Below are positions 24,547-34,325 of a DNA stretch of 64,000 nucleotides, piece after piece (position 1 is the first letter of the stretch; every line of letters starts with the position of its first letter). The notes beneath the pieces were generated by a model. The model worked only from the letters and a program-made list of their open reading frames with translations. It ran no database searches and was not told the origin of the DNA. Both the position numbers and the translations under genes were made by a program. Source of the stretch: Paenibacillus sp. FSL H7-0357 (GTDB taxonomy: Bacteria; Bacillota; Bacilli; Paenibacillales; Paenibacillaceae); the NCBI RefSeq assembly GCF_000758525.1, contig NZ_CP009241.1:5890001-5954000 (forward strand). Reading direction: 5' to 3'.

Positions 24547-26292
24547 ATGGCCTGGCGTCCGAACCTATTTATAAAAATGGTTGCGATTCTTATTTCCCTT
24601 ATTTCAGTCACGCTCTTATTCTACGGATTGTCCTACCGCAAGGATATCGGAGTCATTACGAACCAGATTAAAACGACCGATTTGAATCATCTGGAGTTCC
24701 TGACCCAGCAGATGGACAACAATATCAACCAATTGGCAGGCAGCATGTATGCACTTCAGCGAGATCCGACCGTCCGCGACTATGAGCAGATCCGGCAATT
24801 GGGCCACCTTATTGATCCCCCTCAGACCATTATGACCGTTCTGGAGAAGCTGTCCCTTCAGACCAGCTCCAGCACATGGGAGAACCGGATTGTCCTGTAC
24901 AAGCCGCACAGCGGCGAGACCCTGGGGTCGGATTCCTCGCTCTCCTTTGACTCCTCCATACTTGAAAAGCCTTTGCCGGCTGGCTGGGAGTATATTTCGG
25001 AGGACAAGGGCAGCGCCGAAGCGGGCTTCCGTCTGCTGCTGTCGGACCCCATCGAGAGAAGAAATGCCCCCCGCGAGGCGGAACTGCTGATGTCGATGTA
25101 TTTTCCCATATCCAATATTGAGCGGATGTTCGATGCCTACCAATCGCAAAACAAGGGCGACACCTTCCTGTTCCATCCGGCTTTTGGGATAATCCTCTCC
25201 CGCAATACCGACCGGAAAATGGCGAAGCGGATTGTGGCAACGCTGACTCCTTCAACCGGACAAGGGACCTCGGACATCTTCAGTCTCAAGGAAGGCAGCT
25301 TTCTTGTCAGCTCGGTTCCATCTTCGGCCATTAACTGGCAGGTTGTGCATTATTCGCCGCTGAAGCAGATTCTTCAGCCGATCCGCAGCAGCCGTTATTC
25401 CTTCCTGACGGGATCGGCCATACTGCTGGTGATGAGCCTGCTGTTCTCGCTGCAGCTCTATCGTCAAGTACAGCGTCCGGTAAGCCTCTTGCTGCGTTCC
25501 CTCAACAGAATGAAGGAAGGACGCTGGTCTACCCGTATTCATACCAAGACCAATCCCGAGTTCACGATGCTCAACGAGGAGTTCAATGAAATGGCTGAGA
25601 AGATTCAATTGCTGATTGAACAGGTCTATCTGGAGCAGCTCCGGGCCAAGGACGCCCACCTCAAGCAGCTTCAATCGCAGATCAATCCGCATTTTCTCTA
25701 CAATTGCCTATTCTTTATCAAGAGCAAGGCTGTTGTCGGCGATACGGATTCAGTGGAGGCCATGGCGCTTAATCTAGGCGAGTACTACCGTTATATCACC
25801 AAAGTCGACCATTCTCTCACCACCCTTCAGGAAGAACTGAAGCTGCTGGAGAACTACCTGGAAATACAGAATTTGCGGAAACAGCGCATCTGCTATGAGA
25901 TGGATATCGCCGATGATCTGCTGGGCCTGAACATTCCCCGGCTGCTGATTCAGCCCTTGGTCGAGAACAGCATTATTCATGGCATTGAGAAAAAAATCGG
26001 CCAAGGCTCTATTCGGATCACCGCCAGCCAAACGCAAGAAATGGTCACCGTCACTGTTGAAGACAATGGAGCCGGCATGACCGATGAGGCGATTGCTGCT
26101 CTGCATGTTAGAATGTCTGAATCGACGCGCGAGGACGGAGGCTGCGGGCTATGGAATATCCAGCAGCGCCTCAAATCTTATTATGGCGATTCTTCCGGCC
26201 TTCTGATCGCTCCTTCATCTGACGGCGGCCTAAAAATCACTCTCCGCATGGAGAAGAAAGAGGAACCCTATGCACCAAATTCTGCTGGTTGA
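24547..26292 (+). CDS. YesM-type sensor histidine kinase
   Basis: The 581-residue protein has two membrane helices (about 8-27 and 285-305) flanking an extracellular sensor of about 255 residues. A HAMP domain (about 305-360) follows, then the His_kinase family motif QINPHFLYNCLFFIKSKA with H382 the predicted phosphorylation site. The C-terminal HATPase has LVENSIIHGIEKK and VEDNGAGM. This is the layout of Bacillus YesM-like sugar sensors. The downstream regulator gene overlaps by 23 bases. The flanking lichenases, binding protein and GH94 gene suggest that it senses beta-glucan breakdown products. Confidence 0.92.
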   Translation: MAWRPNLFIKMVAILISLISVTLLFYGLSYRKDIGVITNQIKTTDLNHLEFLTQQMDNNINQLAGSMYALQRDPTVRDYEQIRQLGHLIDPPQTIMTVLEKLSLQTSSSTWENRIVLYKPHSGETLGSDSSLSFDSSILEKPLPAGWEYISEDKGSAEAGFRLLLSDPIERRNAPREAELLMSMYFPISNIERMFDAYQSQNKGDTFLFHPAFGIILSRNTDRKMAKRIVATLTPSTGQGTSDIFSLKEGSFLVSSVPSSAINWQVVHYSPLKQILQPIRSSRYSFLTGSAILLVMSLLFSLQLYRQVQRPVSLLLRSLNRMKEGRWSTRIHTKTNPEFTMLNEEFNEMAEKIQLLIEQVYLEQLRAKDAHLKQLQSQINPHFLYNCLFFIKSKAVVGDTDSVEAMALNLGEYYRYITKVDHSLTTLQEELKLLENYLEIQNLRKQRICYEMDIADDLLGLNIPRLLIQPLVENSIIHGIEKKIGQGSIRITASQTQEMVTVTVEDNGAGMTDEAIAALHVRMSESTREDGGCGLWNIQQRLKSYYGDSSGLLIAPSSDGGLKITLRMEKKEEPYAPNSAG

Positions 26293-27877
26293 CGACGAAC
26301 CCTACGTCGTCGATGACCTATCCATCTCGCTTCCTTGGGCAGAAATGGGATTCGAACAGGTTCATAAAGCTTATTCGGGTTACGAGGCGCTGGAACTGCT
26401 TCAGCGCTATCCTATCGATATTGTAGTTACTGACATCAATATGCCGGAAATCTCGGGCATCGAACTGATTGCCTCTATCCGCAGCCGCTGGAAGCATATC
26501 CGGGTAGTTATGCTGACCGGTTATGCTGAGTTCGAATATGCCCGCAAGGCGATAGAGGAGCAAGCCAGCGCCTACTTGCTTAAGCCGATTGCCAATGACC
26601 AGTTGATCGCCGTGATCGCGAGGCTTCAGGAAGAGCTGCGCGGCGAATGGGAGACATGGTCCTCCTATCAGCGGACGATGCAGACCTTCCGCGAGCATCT
26701 TCCGCTCCTGCGGGACCGCCTGCTCGGGGAGCTGCTGCAGGGACGGAAGCTGCCTAAGCCGCAACTGGAAGAACGGCTGGCACAGTTCGATCTGCCGCTC
26801 TCAACCGACCTGCCGGTATGCCTCGCAGTGGTCAGACCGGAGGAATTCTTCCGGCGCCAGGACATGCGCAGCATGCTGCTGTTCGAATATGCGATTATCA
26901 ATATCGCACAGGAGCTGTTCCAAGACCGTTTCCGCATCTGGTCCTGCAAAGATGTGCATGATTATCTCGTATTTCTGCTGCAGCCCAAGGATGATATTGA
27001 ACCCGGCGGCAATCCGGGCGATGATGTCGCCCAGGCAGCCTATCAGTTGCAGAACCATGTCGGCACGCTGATTGGAGGCGGCCTCTCCGTGGTGACTACA
27101 GGCTGGGGAAGCTTCCCCGACCAGGTCTACACGCTCTATCAATCAGCCATCTCGGCCATCCGCCAGCATATCGGCAGCGAAACAGGCATCTATCTGGACG
27201 CAACGGATAACAGCGGCCCCCAGCCTGTGGAGATTCTGCAGCCGCTCTATGAGCCTCCGCTGTTCTTTCATATGTTCGAAGCAAACAACTGGCAGGGCAT
27301 CGAGGACAAGCTGAATGCCATCGCTTCGGAGCTGGCCCGAAATCCGGACCGTTCACTGGAGCATATCCACGAAGCCCGTCTGCATCTGGAGACGGCATTC
27401 TATTATTTTGCCCATAAGAACAACAAAATGCTGAGCGAGATTGTCGGCAATCCGCTGCTGGAGCAGGCCCCCTTTCAGACGCCGGACAAGCTGCGGGAAT
27501 GGGCGCTGGAGGTCATCGCTTTGCTGAGAGAGCATTTCGAATCAGAACGCCGGGACAGCCGCACCGTCCTGATTCGGAACGTCCATGAATATATCAACAG
27601 CAATCTCCACTATGTCTCACTCCAGACCATCGCCGATCATGTCCAGATGCATCCGGTCTACCTGTCCAAAATGTACAAGCTGGAGACAGGCAAGCGAATC
27701 AGCGACTATATCAGCCAGGTAAAGATGGAAAAAGCGGCGTATCTGCTGATCCATACGCCGCTGAAAATTTATGAAGTTTCCGCCGAACTTGGCTACTCCA
27801 ACGCCCATTATTTTATTAAGCTCTTCAAGGAATACGCCGGTATGACCCCGCATGAGTTCCGCGATCGGTCGTTGTAA
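26270..27877 (+). CDS. YesN-type response regulator with AraC DNA-binding domain
   Basis: The 535-residue protein starts MHQILLVDDEPYVVDDLSI. It has a receiver domain (1-120) with the phospho-acceptor D55 in VVTDINMP, T84 or nearby in MLTGY, and K in YLLKPI. A long linker (about 130-420) follows. The C-terminal AraC HTH pair (about 435-535) contains LQTIADHVQMHPVYLSKMYK and VSAELGYSNAHYFIKLFKEY. It is cotranscribed with the kinase and probably activates the glucan genes on either side. The convergent GH94 gene ends 5 bases from its stop. Confidence 0.93.
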   Translation: MHQILLVDDEPYVVDDLSISLPWAEMGFEQVHKAYSGYEALELLQRYPIDIVVTDINMPEISGIELIASIRSRWKHIRVVMLTGYAEFEYARKAIEEQASAYLLKPIANDQLIAVIARLQEELRGEWETWSSYQRTMQTFREHLPLLRDRLLGELLQGRKLPKPQLEERLAQFDLPLSTDLPVCLAVVRPEEFFRRQDMRSMLLFEYAIINIAQELFQDRFRIWSCKDVHDYLVFLLQPKDDIEPGGNPGDDVAQAAYQLQNHVGTLIGGGLSVVTTGWGSFPDQVYTLYQSAISAIRQHIGSETGIYLDATDNSGPQPVEILQPLYEPPLFFHMFEANNWQGIEDKLNAIASELARNPDRSLEHIHEARLHLETAFYYFAHKNNKMLSEIVGNPLLEQAPFQTPDKLREWALEVIALLREHFESERRDSRTVLIRNVHEYINSNLHYVSLQTIADHVQMHPVYLSKMYKLETGKRISDYISQVKMEKAAYLLIHTPLKIYEVSAELGYSNAHYFIKLFKEYAGMTPHEFRDRSL

Positions 27878-27882
27878 CGCCC

Positions 27883-30852
27883 TTAACCTTCAAATCGCAG
27901 CTCTACCTCATGGGCGAGCCCGTCATCTGCGGTCGGCACAAGCCCTTCCTCCAGCGTCCGGCCATCCAGCGTCAGACGGGCTGTGCCGTCCTGCATCCGG
28001 CGGAAGCCCTCCGGCTTGCTGATCCGGATCCGGTAGGAGGAGCTGCCAAGCTTCAGCGTATAGGCGAATTCTGTCTGCTCCTCCCGCAGGATCGGATTGA
28101 GCGCAATGCCCTGCGCCGTATATTCAATCCCAAGCGCTTCCATCAGCGAGAGGGTGAGCCAGGTCGAGGTACCGCTTAGCATCGGACCAATGTTCTCACC
28201 GGTCTCGCTGTTATTGTATTGGGTGCAGAATCTCGGATTCCCGCAGATGGCGAACGGATCTTCCATCGTCTTAAACGGCATGATCCGGTCCAGCAGCCAA
28301 TAGCCGAAGCGGCCCAGTTCAGCGGCAAGTCCCGCATCCGACACTTCCTTGGCTCCCTTAAACATCGCTGAAGCGGCCATCATGCAGGCATGCTTAAACA
28401 CACCGCCGTTTTCCCGGTCGCCCGGAAAGTATTCGTCCGAAGCCGTGTGGGAGGACACCCGGCCCAGTGCAACAGGCGAGACCAGCTTCAATCCAAAAGG
28501 AGTCATGAGATGCGACTTCATAGTGTCCAGCATCACCGAGATCTGTGCTTCATCCGCACAGCCGGCCAGGATGCTCCAACTGAAGGAATTCAGGAAGTAA
28601 GAACCGTCGGACGCCGGATCTGAAGACAGACCGTCCCCGGCAGCTCCCAAATACGTGTATTCGCCGTTGGCATATCGGTTGAACAGAACGCGAGCGAAGA
28701 AGTTATCCTTCCAGGCATGATATTGAATACGTCCCCGCAGCTCTGCTCCAAAGCGGTCCAGCTCCGCGGCATAGTCCTGCTCTCCCTTCCGGGCGGCCAG
28801 TATGGACAGTTCATCTACCGCCACCTTCAGCAGGAAGGCGTTCATAACGCTCTCGGAATAATCGCTTTCCAGCGAATCCCCGAAGACTCCGCCTGCCTGC
28901 AGCTGCTTCCGGTATAGCTCTTCCTTGGCCGGACCGTTCAGATACGTATCATCCAGCTTCAGACAGTCGTTCCAGTCTGCGAAGTCCAGCAAGGGCAGAC
29001 CGTGGCGGCCGATCGAAATCTGCCCCGAATAGACAATAATTGCCTTGAGTGTCTCGAAGACCGGCCGGCTGGTTTCTTGTCCCGCCACGGGGCAGGACTC
29101 ATCCAGGAACTCAAGATCTCCTGTGAGCATGACATAGCGGTAGACGGCTTGAACAAGCCATAACGCGTCGTCGGACCATTTGCCCGGCTCTTTGCCGACC
29201 CAGAAGAAATTGTGATACGCATAGCCCAGCTCGAACACCATGCCGGTCCATTCTTTAAGCAGACTTTTCACCAGAGCGCTTCGGCCCATACCGACAAAAT
29301 AATACATCGAAGCGTACAAATCCTGGATTTCGCGGAAGCCAATTTCCCTATACCCCTTTTGTGTCTGGCAAAAGGAACGGGAGACGAACGTTTGGTAGAG
29401 CACCTGAAACGGCAGGTTGCGGTTGACAAACACATCGAAGTTCCCGTCACCGGAGGATACCTGCAGGAACTTGCCATAATCCCGCACGAAGCCGGACGAC
29501 TCGGCCAACGCCGATTCCGCCGCACTGCGCTTGGAGAACCGGGCGACCAGCGCCCCCACTTCGTCCGCCAGCACCGTGTCGTTCCAAGGCGCGCCGCTCT
29601 TGTCGGAGACAAGTCCGGTCAATTGGTCAACCGTTGCCGCGCTTCCGGCAGGAACATGGATCTCGCCGGCTACGGCGAAGAAGCCCGGTCCCTTGCGGTG
29701 CAGAATACTGCTCAGCTTAAGCGCTCCAGCCGGCCGGTGCAGCGAGCCTGTACCGACGAATTCATTGTAGCTGACGCAGTATTCGCGCGGCAGCACCGGC
29801 CCGCCTTCTCCATGCACGATCATCGTGTGGAAACGCAGATCGTGACGGCCGCCTTCCGGATAATAATCGGGACTGATAGCCGCCACAGCTCCCGATTCAT
29901 CCTGAAGCACGCCGCCTTGCATGATGACATTGCTGTACAGCACATCCTCGAACAGCGCCCCCGGAGCGGCGGAACCGAACATCCCCGTATAGACAATCCG
30001 AAGACGGCGGTCAGCTTCTCCGCGGTTCACAACCTCAATCCGCTGCGCTTCGGTCGCCAGAGGCAACCCTTCGGAGTGTGGCAGAATAAAGATGGTACGG
30101 GTGATCTCCAGACCGCAGCGGGTGCGGTAGCTTATGACGGTTGCATTCTGGGAATGCCGGCAGACCGCCGATTCAATCCCTTCATCTCCGGGGTCTGCGG
30201 AATAAAAGATCTGCTTCCCGTCTTCGAACAGATAGAATTGCCGGTTGGCCGGGAAGCCGTTCTCCTCCTGGCGCATATCCCAGCGGGTAGCCAGCACTTG
30301 GGTTGCGGCGTGCGAGCGGAAGCTGCCGCCGCCGAACCGGTCAACCACGCTCTTGGGCGTGGTCTGGAGCGGATGGGGAAACTGCAGGCGGTTGCCCAGC
30401 AGCAGATTAACCGCGAAATGCGGACCCGGAACGGGTGAACGCAAATCAACTACATGCTCACCCTCAGCGTTAAGCGCTCCGGCCCAGCCCGGTGCAGCTT
30501 GCAGCTGCGCCAGAGCCTCGCTTGCCGTTGCCTCCGGGATCTGGACCGTCTGTTCCTGCCTTCCGGCATGCCGGATATAGAGCGACAGTTCTGTTCCCTC
30601 GCTGTTTACGGTGAACAGCGCGGACGCGCCGGCTTCAGCCGGCAGCAGCGCAGCCACGGCGGGCAGCTTGAGCAGCTCCTGAATGGCAGGCAGCCGAAGC
30701 GGCAAACCTGCTATCCCTACAGCCCCACGGCGTTCCGAATCGGTAAAGAGGGCGCTAACGTTCGCGCCGGTGCCAATCCGGTCGGCAAACACTTGTCTCA
30801 GGATATCTTCGGCCGAAGCCTTTGTTTCTCTTGCGGTAGTAAGTTTCAGCAT
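27883..30852 (-). CDS. GH94 glycoside phosphorylase, candidate laminaribiose phosphorylase
   Basis: The protein is 989 residues from the ATG at 30852 (GGTGAG upstream) or 997 from the ATG at 30876. It has the GH94 layout: an N-terminal beta-sandwich (about 60-400), a linker helix, an (alpha/alpha)6 barrel (about 450-900) and a C-terminal beta tail. The segment LLDFADWNDCLKLDD at about 630 holds the Asp expected to be the general acid. There is no signal peptide, so it acts in the cytoplasm on imported sugar plus phosphate. It is the last gene after the ABC importer. Laminaribiose or a related beta-glucobiose is the likely substrate, because the locus otherwise encodes GH16 enzymes. Cellobiose or cellodextrin remains possible. 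Confidence 0.85.
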   Translation of the reverse strand: MLKLTTARETKASAEDILRQVFADRIGTGANVSALFTDSERRGAVGIAGLPLRLPAIQELLKLPAVAALLPAEAGASALFTVNSEGTELSLYIRHAGRQEQTVQIPEATASEALAQLQAAPGWAGALNAEGEHVVDLRSPVPGPHFAVNLLLGNRLQFPHPLQTTPKSVVDRFGGGSFRSHAATQVLATRWDMRQEENGFPANRQFYLFEDGKQIFYSADPGDEGIESAVCRHSQNATVISYRTRCGLEITRTIFILPHSEGLPLATEAQRIEVVNRGEADRRLRIVYTGMFGSAAPGALFEDVLYSNVIMQGGVLQDESGAVAAISPDYYPEGGRHDLRFHTMIVHGEGGPVLPREYCVSYNEFVGTGSLHRPAGALKLSSILHRKGPGFFAVAGEIHVPAGSAATVDQLTGLVSDKSGAPWNDTVLADEVGALVARFSKRSAAESALAESSGFVRDYGKFLQVSSGDGNFDVFVNRNLPFQVLYQTFVSRSFCQTQKGYREIGFREIQDLYASMYYFVGMGRSALVKSLLKEWTGMVFELGYAYHNFFWVGKEPGKWSDDALWLVQAVYRYVMLTGDLEFLDESCPVAGQETSRPVFETLKAIIVYSGQISIGRHGLPLLDFADWNDCLKLDDTYLNGPAKEELYRKQLQAGGVFGDSLESDYSESVMNAFLLKVAVDELSILAARKGEQDYAAELDRFGAELRGRIQYHAWKDNFFARVLFNRYANGEYTYLGAAGDGLSSDPASDGSYFLNSFSWSILAGCADEAQISVMLDTMKSHLMTPFGLKLVSPVALGRVSSHTASDEYFPGDRENGGVFKHACMMAASAMFKGAKEVSDAGLAAELGRFGYWLLDRIMPFKTMEDPFAICGNPRFCTQYNNSETGENIGPMLSGTSTWLTLSLMEALGIEYTAQGIALNPILREEQTEFAYTLKLGSSSYRIRISKPEGFRRMQDGTARLTLDGRTLEEGLVPTADDGLAHEVELRFEG

Positions 30853-30884
30853 TATAGCTCTCACCTTTCCTGTCATATTGCGGA

Positions 30885-31742
30885 TCAGCCCTTCACGGCC
30901 CCCGCAGTCATACCGCTAATAAAGTATTTCTGCGTCATGAAAAATATCACCATTACCGGCACTGTTACAACAGTGGAAGCCGCCATCAGCAGATCATAGC
31001 GTGTGTTGTACTGGCCGACAAACAGGCGGATTCCCACTGGAATCGTCTGTACATCCGAACTGGTCGTGAGTACCCAGGCGAAGAGAAGCTCATCCCACGC
31101 CGTAAGGAAAATAAAGATACCGGTCGCAATAATGCCGGGCACAGACAGCGGCAGAATAATTTTGTAAAAGGCCTGGAATTTCGAGCAGCCGTCAATTGAC
31201 GCCGACTCCTCCAGATCTCTTGGAATGGAGACAAAGAAACCGCGCATGATCCAGATACTGATCGGGGTATAGAACGCCGTATAGACGAGAATCATTCCCC
31301 AGTACGTGTTGATCATCGGCAAACCGAACGTATTCTTAATCCACAGGAACATCAGATAAATCGGGAACAGGAACATAATGCCCGGAATAAGCTGGGTGGA
31401 TATGATACTCATGCTGAACAGCTTCGATCCCGGAAAATCAAACCGGGCCAGCGCATATCCCGCCAGCACGGCAAAAGAACCGGCAAGCAGGGTCGTTACG
31501 CCGCAGATCAGAAGGCTGTTGCGGAAATATACGGCGAAATTGACCGTATCCCACATGTTGATATAATTGACCCACTGCGGCTTCGGCAAGCTGAAGGTAG
31601 TGATGCCGTTCAAAATCTGGTCATTCGAGTGCAGAGAGGTAAAAATCATCCACAGAATCGGAAATACCGTCACGACTACGATGAACCAGGTCAATGAAGT
31701 CAGCAGAAACGAAGAGACAGAACGTTTACGGTGTGTACTCAT
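30885..31742 (-). CDS. ABC sugar permease, MalG-type
   Basis: The 285-residue protein has six membrane helices and the EAA loop EESASIDGCSKFQAFYKIILP, which docks an ATPase. It pairs with the MalF-type permease, whose gene overlaps it by 4 bases. As in most Bacillales CUT1 systems no ATPase gene is present, so a shared MsmX-type ATPase encoded elsewhere is expected. It is followed after 32 bases by the GH94 gene, which points to uptake of the phosphorylase substrate. Confidence 0.92.
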   Translation of the reverse strand: MSTHRKRSVSSFLLTSLTWFIVVVTVFPILWMIFTSLHSNDQILNGITTFSLPKPQWVNYINMWDTVNFAVYFRNSLLICGVTTLLAGSFAVLAGYALARFDFPGSKLFSMSIISTQLIPGIMFLFPIYLMFLWIKNTFGLPMINTYWGMILVYTAFYTPISIWIMRGFFVSIPRDLEESASIDGCSKFQAFYKIILPLSVPGIIATGIFIFLTAWDELLFAWVLTTSSDVQTIPVGIRLFVGQYNTRYDLLMAASTVVTVPVMVIFFMTQKYFISGMTAGAVKG

Positions 31743-32719
31743 TGGGCATTCAACTCCGTTCTAAAGGCACGATACCAAACGCCGACTACCATCAGCATTA
31801 CGAACATCAGCATCATGGAAGCGGCAGAACCGGAACCAAATGACCAGTAGCCGAAGGATTGGCGGGTTAAGGCCGTCATCAGCAGATCTCCCCACTCCCC
31901 CGGATACCCGGCACCGTTGCCAAACATCGTGGAAACGATATTGTAGGAGTAGACATTATTGATGATTTGGAACAAAAGCTGTACCGCAATAACCGGCTTG
32001 AGCATCGGCAGCGTCATGTTCCAAAACTGGCGGAACTTGCTGGCACCGTCAATGGTCGCCGCTTCGTAGATATCATCGGGAATGGTCTGCAGTCCAGCCA
32101 GAAAAATAACCATCAGGAACGGCCAGCCTCGCCAGATGGTCGGGATAATGATTGCCCAGATGGTATTCGGTCCCAGCAGCCAGAAGGGCTTCTCCGAGAA
32201 GATGTGCAGAACATCGACCAGAATATAGTTAATAATACCGTTCTGCTGCCACATGAAGCCCCAGAGCACGCCGACAACATAAGACGGAATGACCCAGGGG
32301 AGCAGCATGGCTGTGCGGGCGATGCTGCGGCCGGGAAAATCACGGTTCAGCAGCATGGCCATCATCAGCCCCATAATCATTACACCAATTGTTACGATAA
32401 CCGCATAAATCGCGGTGTTGCGTATTGCAAAGTTCAACCCCTGGCGGACCGGATTATCGGTGTTGAACAACAAACCGATATAATTGTCCATTCCGACAAA
32501 CGGGGCCTTCAAGTATTTAACCAGTGTAAATTGGTTCAGCTTCAAAAATGACATCCAGATTCCCTGGAGCATCGGAAGCAAGTGCACCAGCATCATGAAG
32601 ATGATGGTCGGCACCATCAGCATGTAAGCGAACTTATTATCTTTGACCCGCTTGCGCCACAGCTCTCGCTTGCTTAAAGAGGCTTTTGCGGGAAGCTTAT
32701 TTTCAGTATGGAGTCCCAT
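31739..32719 (-). CDS. ABC sugar permease, MalF-type
   Basis: The 326-residue protein has six to seven membrane helices after a basic N-terminus and the EAA loop EAATIDGASKFRQFWNMTLP. With the MalG-type partner it forms the membrane channel of a CUT1 sugar importer. The gene lies about 75 bases after the binding-protein gene and behind a hairpin that probably lowers its expression relative to the binding protein. Confidence 0.92.
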   Translation of the reverse strand: MGLHTENKLPAKASLSKRELWRKRVKDNKFAYMLMVPTIIFMMLVHLLPMLQGIWMSFLKLNQFTLVKYLKAPFVGMDNYIGLLFNTDNPVRQGLNFAIRNTAIYAVIVTIGVMIMGLMMAMLLNRDFPGRSIARTAMLLPWVIPSYVVGVLWGFMWQQNGIINYILVDVLHIFSEKPFWLLGPNTIWAIIIPTIWRGWPFLMVIFLAGLQTIPDDIYEAATIDGASKFRQFWNMTLPMLKPVIAVQLLFQIINNVYSYNIVSTMFGNGAGYPGEWGDLLMTALTRQSFGYWSFGSGSAASMMLMFVMLMVVGVWYRAFRTELNAQ

Positions 32720-32750
32720 CTCGTATCCCTCGCTTTGTTAATGGAAGAAA

Positions 32751-32775
32751 CCGCCGCGCCCTAATCGCGCGGCGG
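32751..32775 (-). terminator. Attenuating hairpin between binding protein and permeases
   Basis: CCGCCGCGC pairs with GCGCGGCGG around a 7-base loop and is followed on the minus strand by TTTCTT. Its position, right after the binding-protein gene inside the operon, is typical of partial terminators that give excess binding protein. Confidence 0.75.
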
Positions 32776-32794
32776 CCTCCCAAAATTCTAGTAG

Positions 32795-34192
32795 TTATTG
32801 ATTAATAATCGCTTTGACTTCAGCCGCTGCGGAGTCCAGCTCTTCCTTGACGCTTTCTTCGCTGTATGTGCCCTTCACGCCGGCGACAATATCCCAAACG
32901 TTGGCAAAATGCTTTTGCAGTGCAGTTTCCGTAGGTCCCCATTGCGGGATGGACGGATAGGTTCTGCCGTATTTTGTTGCTTCGGAGAATGCTTTCATAT
33001 TGGCATCAAGATCTGGAGCTTCCAGAAGAGACAATCTGGCAGGAAGCTGGCCGGATACCGCAGCATAGGCTTTTTGTGCTTCATCTCCAGTCAGGTATTT
33101 GATAACCTCCCAAGTGGCTTCCTTCTTCTTGGAGCCGCTGAACACCGTCAGCTCGCTGCCGCCGACAAAGGTGGCTTGTCCTTCGGGACCGGCTGGAAGA
33201 GGTGCCACAGCGAAGTTTTTCGCTGCCTTCTTGTCATCCATGCCGCCGTTTGCTTTTGGTGTAGCAAAGTTTTTGGCCAGCCACGGTCCGGAGATAATCA
33301 CTGCCGATTTGCCGTCGCCGAAATCGCTCTCAATCTGCGACGAGTTCTTTTCAAGCGAGGACTTATCGACGAGACCTTCTTGCGCGAGTCCTGTGTAGAA
33401 CATTACGCCTTTAAGACCTTTCTCTTCGTTGAAGACTACGTTTTTGTTGTCTTCCGAGAGAACGTCGCCGCCTGCAGCCCAGATCCAAGGGAAAATATTA
33501 TGCACAACGTTCCAGTCGTTTTTGCCCGGAAGTCCCAGTGCAGCGATCTTCTTGCCATCGACTGTTTGCCCGTTGACCGCTTCCAGCGCACTTTTGAAGG
33601 AATCCCAATCCTTGAACGCAGTTTCCGTATTTACTCCGGCTTGCTTGAAAACATCCGTCCGGTAGTAAATGGCACGTGCATCCACGAACCACGGCACTCC
33701 GTACACCTCGCTGTCGCCCGCGATGGAGGTTGTTTTCCAGATGGCCGGCAGGAAAGCCTCGGCGCCGCCTACATCTGCCACCTTGTCAGTGACTTTGTCA
33801 ATGCCGCCCATGCTGGCGATGGCCGGCACCCAGGTCGACCCAAGCTGGAGCAGGTCCGGGCCTTCGCCGCTTGTAGCCGCCGTTGTAATCTTCGTCCAAG
33901 CAGAACCCCAGTCAAGCACCGTTACCTTGACGGTGACGTTCGGATGCTCCTTCAGGTAGGGATCAAGGGTCTTCAGGAAGTCCTGATCCGGTTTGGGACT
34001 GTTCGGCATCACCCAAGCGTTCAGGGTAACCGGTTCTGTGCTTGGAGCTTCAGAAGCCGTAGTCGCGCTGGAATTTTCTTTCTTTCCTCCGTTGTTAGCA
34101 GAATTAGATTGATTGTTGCTGCCTCCACATCCGCTGACAACTACTGAGAATGCCAGGAGCAGCGCACTAATGGATACTGCTGTCTTTTTCAC
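32795..34192 (-). CDS. Sugar-binding lipoprotein of the CUT1 importer, GTG start
   Basis: The 465-residue protein starts at GTG (34192) behind GGGGGAGA, giving a signal VKKTAVSISALLLAF and the lipobox VVSGC. The mature part is a MalE-like two-lobe binding protein with DLLQLGSTWVPAIA and GKSAVIISGPWLAK. It captures the glucan oligosaccharide outside the membrane for the two downstream permeases. The upstream ATG at 34249 would place extra residues before the signal and is rejected. The promoter region contains a good TATAAT. Confidence 0.92.
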   Translation of the reverse strand: MKKTAVSISALLLAFSVVVSGCGGSNNQSNSANNGGKKENSSATTASEAPSTEPVTLNAWVMPNSPKPDQDFLKTLDPYLKEHPNVTVKVTVLDWGSAWTKITTAATSGEGPDLLQLGSTWVPAIASMGGIDKVTDKVADVGGAEAFLPAIWKTTSIAGDSEVYGVPWFVDARAIYYRTDVFKQAGVNTETAFKDWDSFKSALEAVNGQTVDGKKIAALGLPGKNDWNVVHNIFPWIWAAGGDVLSEDNKNVVFNEEKGLKGVMFYTGLAQEGLVDKSSLEKNSSQIESDFGDGKSAVIISGPWLAKNFATPKANGGMDDKKAAKNFAVAPLPAGPEGQATFVGGSELTVFSGSKKKEATWEVIKYLTGDEAQKAYAAVSGQLPARLSLLEAPDLDANMKAFSEATKYGRTYPSIPQWGPTETALQKHFANVWDIVAGVKGTYSEESVKEELDSAAAEVKAIINQ

Positions 34193-34255
34193 AATAAATC
34201 TCCCCCATTGTCTTTTGAAGATCTCGGAGAACGGTTGCCCGTCCTCCATAGTTTG

Positions 34256-34284
34256 ATTATAAAAGCGTTTCTTGCCGGTCTAAA
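34256..34284 (-). promoter_or_regulatory. Promoter of the sugar importer/GH94 operon
   Basis: On the minus strand TTTAGA (34279-34284) and TATAAT (34256-34261) are 17 bases apart. The spacer contains AAGAAACGCTTTTAT, a weak cre-like sequence. The weak -35 box suggests dependence on an activator such as the YesN-type regulator. Confidence 0.5.
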
Positions 34285-34325
34285 TACCAAATCCCAAGCC
34301 TGGATAACAAATTATAAAGCTTGTC

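Noticed and set aside
25774..26106. Minus-strand 110-codon frame opposite the histidine kinase
   Set aside because: Antisense of the conserved kinase and ATPase motifs; no independent coding evidence.
29212..30438. 408-codon plus-strand frame inside the GH94 gene
   Set aside because: Antisense shadow; the minus-strand frame is a clear GH94 enzyme.
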